The notes beneath the pieces are model-generated. The model searched no databases. It saw only the letters and a list, made by a program, of their open reading frames with translations, and was not told the DNA's origin. DNA of 64,000 bases from Mycobacterium angelicum (lineage in GTDB: Bacteria > Actinomycetota > Actinomycetes > Mycobacteriales > Mycobacteriaceae): NCBI RefSeq assembly GCF_002086155.1, contig NZ_MVHE01000009.1, positions 62,001 through 126,000 of the forward strand, written 5' to 3'. This document shows positions 60,755 through 64,000 of the stretch, one piece after another; position 1 is the first letter of the stretch; each line of letters begins with the position of its first letter. The translations under genes were made by a program, and so were the position numbers.

Positions 60755-60823
60755 GTTCACCGAGCCTGCAAATCTGCAGCGAAAATGCGAGTAGGCACCT
60801 GCAAAATTGCAGGCTCGGCGAAC
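60755..60823. repeat. Long imperfect inverted repeat (REP-like element)
   Basis: Two 25-base arms, GTTCACCGAGCCTGCAAATC... (60755-60779) and its near complement (60799-60823), match at about 22 positions around a 19-base centre. The right arm itself contains the palindrome CCTGCAA-AA-TTGCAGG. The element fills most of the gap between the SDR and acyl-CoA-dehydrogenase-like genes and would fold strongly in RNA. Confidence 0.75.
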
Positions 60824-60843
60824 ACTGGCGAGAGGAAGCACCG

Positions 60844-62007
60844 ATGACGTCGACAGCCGAGTTGGCCAGGGGCTTGCGCGAGCTGGTGCGCGCCGAGGCC
60901 GCCGAATCGGAGCGGATCCGCACCCTCACCCCCCCGATCGTCGACGAAATGTGGGCCTCCGGGCTGATGACGGCGTTCAATCCCAAGGCGGCCGGCGGCG
61001 TGGAACCGTCGTTCGCCGAGATGATCGAGACGTGGATCGAAATGGCTTGGCAGGACGGCTCGTTCGGCTGGGTCGGAATCGCCAACCTGCCGTCGTCGTT
61101 CGCGGCCGCGACGTATCTTTCCGACGAGGGTTTCGCCGAAGTCTTCACCGCGCACGACAACCACGTCACCATTGGCGGCCAGTTCTTTCCCAACGGACAA
61201 GGCATCGCCGTCGACGGCGGCTACCGGCTGAGCGGATCGTGGAGTTTCGGTTCGGGCACCGGCCATTCGCAGTACGTTGCGGCGGGGTTCTTCCCGATGG
61301 ACGACGGCGAAATGCGCTGGGTCAGCGAGGGTATCCCGGACATGCAGGTCGCCGTGGTTCCGCGCGAACAGATCAACTTCAACGACGGCTGGTATGTGCA
61401 GGGGCTCAAGGGAACCGGGTCCTACGACTACAGCGCGCAGGACGTGTTCGTGCCGGAGTGCCGGACCTTCGCGCTGTTCGCGCGCGAGCCGCGTCGGGGG
61501 AGTTCGCCGGCCACGCGCATGGGGCTGATGCCCGTGACGGCCGCCGGCCACGCCTCATGGGCGCTCGGTGTCGCCAAGAGCATGCTCGACGACGTGACCG
61601 AACTGGCCGCGACGAAATACCGGATGAGCGACATGGCGGCGCTGGCCAGCCGCCCCACCTTCCAGAAGGGGCTCGCCCATCACGTGTCGGCGTGGCGGGC
61701 CGCCCGTCTGTTGGTGCTCGACGCGTTCACCACCGCGGAAGCCGCCGTCGCCGCCGGATCGGAATTGACCCCGACGCTGCGGGCAGACATGCGCGCGGCC
61801 GCTGTCTACGCCACCGATACCGCGCGCAATTGCGCGGAGTGGGCGCATCTGGTTGCCGGAACCAGCTCCATTCGGGAGGGCAGTCGGCTGGAACGCGCCT
61901 TCCGTGACATCTACACCGGAACGCAGCACGCGTTCATCAGCGAGAAGGTCGCCATCGATTCGGCGCAGATCTGGCTCGGCATCATCGAGGATCAGTTCGG
62001 GCTTTGA
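60844..62007 (+). CDS. Acyl-CoA dehydrogenase-like flavoprotein (HsaA/monooxygenase type)
   Basis: The 387-residue product has the acyl-CoA dehydrogenase fold, with IVDEMWASGLMTAFNPKAAGGVEP, GSFGWVGIANLPSSFAAATY, GGQFFPNGQGIAVDGGYRLSGSWSFGSGTGHS and a C-terminal helical domain (YATDTARNCAEWAHLVAGTSSIREGSRLERAFRDIYTGTQHA). Lack of the catalytic Glu context of true dehydrogenases and the RDIYTGTQHA ending fit group D flavin monooxygenases such as HsaA, which need a separate reductase. The substrate is unknown. GAGAGGAAG before the ATG gives the start. Confidence 0.8.
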   Translation: MTSTAELARGLRELVRAEAAESERIRTLTPPIVDEMWASGLMTAFNPKAAGGVEPSFAEMIETWIEMAWQDGSFGWVGIANLPSSFAAATYLSDEGFAEVFTAHDNHVTIGGQFFPNGQGIAVDGGYRLSGSWSFGSGTGHSQYVAAGFFPMDDGEMRWVSEGIPDMQVAVVPREQINFNDGWYVQGLKGTGSYDYSAQDVFVPECRTFALFAREPRRGSSPATRMGLMPVTAAGHASWALGVAKSMLDDVTELAATKYRMSDMAALASRPTFQKGLAHHVSAWRAARLLVLDAFTTAEAAVAAGSELTPTLRADMRAAAVYATDTARNCAEWAHLVAGTSSIREGSRLERAFRDIYTGTQHAFISEKVAIDSAQIWLGIIEDQFGL

Positions 62008-62384
62008 GCTGGGCGAGCCAGATGGTGTGGTGGCCACAGTCGGGGTCTTCGACGGCGTCGGCGATGACCCTGAACCCGTTGTCGTGCAGAAGTTGACGAT
62101 ATTCATCCGCATCCAGGCTGGCGTGGAACAGCGGCTCGCCGCGATAGCTGCCGATCTGTTCGCCGGCTGACGGGCCGCTGGTGAACAGCAATGCCGCACT
62201 CGGCGCGGCACGGGCGGCACGCGCCGGATCCGCACCCCACGTCGAGCACGGCGGGCCGGCTGGAGAGTAGCGCCAAAAACCGGTCCAGCCAAGCCTTTTC
62301 AGGCAGTTCGTCACCACGGTCCCGGGACCAGGCCGCGGCGTGGCGTTGGTAGATGTCGGTCACCCGGTCGGCATCAGATCTCAC
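61982..62384 (-). pseudogene. SAM-dependent methyltransferase pseudogene
   Basis: From GTG at 62384 the frame reads VRSDADRVTDIYQRHAAAW, WLDRFLALLSS, AVLDVGCGSGA, a normal N-terminal half up to SAM motif I. The message then jumps frame to SAALLFTSGPSAGEQIGSYRGEPLFHASLD and DEYRQLLHDNGFRVIADAVEDPDCGHHTIWLAQ, the normal C-terminal third. Roughly 70-80 residues containing motifs II-IV are missing at about 62210-62230 with a frameshift. Its 3' end overlaps the acyl-CoA-dehydrogenase-like gene by 26 bases. Confidence 0.75.
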
Positions 62385-62436
62385 GGATTCGAATCTATCC
62401 TGCGTGCGGTAAGTTCCATTAGCGTGAAGGCTGCCG

Positions 62437-63180
62437 ATGAATGACCACGCACTGGCCGCACACCTGGCCACCGAGGCGGGCCGGCTGCTGCTCGGCGTCC
62501 GAACCGAATTCGCCGACGCCGACGCGAGCGAACGAAAGGCCGCCGGCGACAAGCGATCCCATGATTTTCTGATGGAAGCGCTGGGCAACGAGCGCCCGGA
62601 CGACGCGGTGCTGTCCGAAGAGGGCGCCGACGACCTAGTCCGGTTGCGCTCGGATCGCGTCTGGATCGTCGACCCCCTCGACGGCACCCGGGAATTCTCC
62701 GAGCTCGGCCGCACCGACTGGGCGGTACATGTCGCACTCTGGGAGTCCGGCGAGCTCAGCGCCGGTGCCGTCGCGCTGGCGGCGCAGGGAATCACCCTGG
62801 CGACCCCGCACGTGGAGCAACCGCCCGCGGCCCCGGACAAGCCTCGCATCGTGGTCTCGCGTACCCGCCCACCCGCGATTGCGCTGGCGGTCCGCGACGC
62901 GCTCGGCGGCATCCTGGTCGAGATGGGTTCCGCCGGAGCCAAAGTGGCATCGATCGTCCAGGGTTTGTCGGATGTCTATGTACATGCCGGCGGCCAATTC
63001 GAATGGGACTCAGCCGCGCCGGTCGCGGTTGCCCGAGCCGCCGGGCTGCACACCTCGCGCATCGACGGCTCCGTGCTGGCCTACAACCAGCCCGATCCGA
63101 AGCTGCCTGACCTGGTGGTATGCCGGCCCGAGCTGGCCGACGCCGTGCTCGCCGTCACCGCGGCCGACACCGCGCAATAG
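62437..63180 (+). CDS. cysQ: 3'(2'),5'-bisphosphate nucleotidase/inositol monophosphatase-like (CysQ family)
   Basis: The 247-residue Mg-dependent phosphatase has VLSEEGADD, the metal site IVDPLDGTREFSELGRTDWAVHVALW and the C-terminal FEWDSAAPVAVARAAGLHTSRIDGSVLAYNQPDPKLPDLVVCRPEL. These match M. tuberculosis CysQ closely in order and wording; CysQ removes the 3' phosphate from PAP/PAPS and has fructose-bisphosphatase and inositol phosphatase activities. It is slightly shorter than that enzyme (about 267 residues), lacking part of the N-terminus and a central loop. Confidence 0.85.
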   Translation: MNDHALAAHLATEAGRLLLGVRTEFADADASERKAAGDKRSHDFLMEALGNERPDDAVLSEEGADDLVRLRSDRVWIVDPLDGTREFSELGRTDWAVHVALWESGELSAGAVALAAQGITLATPHVEQPPAAPDKPRIVVSRTRPPAIALAVRDALGGILVEMGSAGAKVASIVQGLSDVYVHAGGQFEWDSAAPVAVARAAGLHTSRIDGSVLAYNQPDPKLPDLVVCRPELADAVLAVTAADTAQ

Positions 63181-63370
63181 TGCTCGTCCCCTAGCAGGGG
63201 GACATGGCGTCCCGTGACTGGGGGACAAGAAGATTCATCCACTGGGTGACCACTCGGGTGACAGACACGTAGGTGCCCCGAGGCAATGCTGTGATAGCTA
63301 CCCGTGCGGGGGGGAGTGTTCACGCATCAATGGGGAACAGTTCGTACTTTGATAACAAAGGAGCACGGGT

Positions 63371-64000
63371 ATGCTGCGCGGCCTAGTCCTTGGATCTGCG
63401 GTCACCGGCGCTAAGTTCACTCCCAGAAATCACACGATAACGGGCGATACGTTCATCGATCTCGTGTCGCGAGGTCAAACGATCAAATCCGATACCGGTC
63501 AACTCGTCGCCGAGGCTGTCGCACTATTCGACATCGGTGTCCGCTACTACCACTACCACGCACGTAACCCACAGACGCAGGAGCAAAGCACGTCCAACGC
63601 GCTCTACTCCGCGCTGAGCTACGAAGTCCAGGACCGCCTGCCCGGCATGCTGATCAGCTTCGGCGCCAGCCGCAACGGGCTCGAGGTGAAGGAAGCGATT
63701 CGACGTCACGGTGAGTGGGAAAGAATCAGTCAGGCCGCATTGCCGCTACACCTCGGCGGCGCCCACTTCGTCACTAAACAAGCGGCCGCCGAGCTTCAGG
63801 TGATACTCGACCTAGAGCGTCAGGGCAACGACATCGGCATCGATGCGGCATCGCGCCCCGAGTTCACGCGCGCCGTGCGTCACTATGTCGCGACGAAGAG
63901 CAACAGCGAGACCGCGCTTGAGGTTCATTCGACAACGGGCGGCGGCCATTACGGAACAACGTCGCCGTATACGCAATTCAACGTCTACCGCAAGGCCGTC
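63371..64000 (+). CDS. BKACE/DUF849-like beta-keto acid cleavage enzyme, 3' end beyond window
   Basis: An open frame of 210 codons runs from ATG, with AAAGGAG ten bases upstream, to the right edge without a stop. It begins MLRGLVLGSAVTGAKFTPRN and contains QLVAEAVALFDIGVRYYHYHARNP, ISFGASRNGLEV and LEVHSTTGGGHYG. The order VTGA, ALxxGxxxxHxHxR and the Ser-x-Gly stretch fits the DUF849 TIM barrel of 3-keto-5-aminohexanoate cleavage enzymes, where the HxH pair binds zinc. The typical Gly-Ala-Ala before HxH is Gly-Val-Arg-Tyr here, so specificity is open. The 190 bases upstream hold no gene and carry two GGGTGAC repeats. Confidence 0.65.
   Translation, partial: MLRGLVLGSAVTGAKFTPRNHTITGDTFIDLVSRGQTIKSDTGQLVAEAVALFDIGVRYYHYHARNPQTQEQSTSNALYSALSYEVQDRLPGMLISFGASRNGLEVKEAIRRHGEWERISQAALPLHLGGAHFVTKQAAAELQVILDLERQGNDIGIDAASRPEFTRAVRHYVATKSNSETALEVHSTTGGGHYGTTSPYTQFNVYRKAV

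Overview
The window is chromosomal DNA of a slow-growing Mycobacterium. Evidence: high GC, a furA-katG pair, a mycolic acid cyclopropane-synthase-type methyltransferase, several PE/PPE genes including PPE-MPTR and PE_PGRS types (expanded in the M. kansasii / M. marinum / M. tuberculosis clade), F420-dependent Ddn-type protein, UsfY, EmbR-type regulator with PknE- and PknF-like kinases, and L,D-transpeptidases. Gene order and intact genes that are split in M. tuberculosis suggest a non-tuberculous slow grower; the species cannot be fixed from the sequence alone. No tRNA, rRNA, insertion sequence, prophage or CRISPR array was seen.

Layout. 1-7.4 kb: 5' end of a PE gene, a coiled-coil protein, a mycolate methyltransferase, the katG-furA oxidative-stress operon read leftward from a leaderless promoter, an L,D-transpeptidase, a C39-like peptidase lipoprotein and a small lipoprotein. 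7.4-12.6 kb: a leftward, overlapping glycosyltransferase / methyltransferase / toroid-fold operon with a palindromic operator, flanked by an O-methyltransferase-like gene and a LOG-family gene. 12.8-31 kb: surface and accessory region with PPE-MPTR, PE_PGRS, PPE-SVP, a nucleotide-cyclase/AAA regulator, a glycosyltransferase, a second L,D-transpeptidase, decayed PGRS and NHL fragments, and a PE-CBM2-CBM2-GH12 cellulase with two long Gly-Thr linkers. 31.3-37.7 kb: a MerR-like regulator coupled to a VIT-VWA-DUF4349 fusion, a PknH_C-type lipoprotein, a (Gly-Pro-Gly)n secreted peptide and two methyltransferases.

37.8-44 kb is a signalling island: three exported proteins (one NHL lipoprotein) diverge from a PknE-like kinase that is translationally coupled to an EmbR-type BTAD/FHA regulator, followed by a convergent PknF-like kinase and the 3' stub of a second copy. 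44-51.5 kb holds Ddn, HtpG, an aldo/keto reductase and a stress module (STAS, UsfY, hemerythrin, PAS-ANTAR) in which usfY and the hemerythrin gene diverge from a matched pair of SigF-type promoters. 51.5-64 kb holds a second cyclase/AAA protein, a two-gene operon coding for a cysteine dioxygenase-like / caspase-like / methyltransferase fusion and a glutamate-racemase-like enzyme, a VOC protein, DoxX, an SRPBCC-SDR-acyl-CoA-dehydrogenase-like catabolic group, a deleted methyltransferase pseudogene, CysQ and a truncated BKACE-like gene.

The most notable non-obvious signals are helically phased direct repeats. The same CTTGCGTG motif occurs three times at 10-11 bp steps in front of the kinase-EmbR operon and again, 18 kb away, in front of the dioxygenase/racemase and VOC genes. 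A different array (ATAAC at 11-bp steps, four copies) precedes the PE-cellulase gene. Together with the uncharacterised tri-domain/racemase operon these are the best candidates for undescribed biology.
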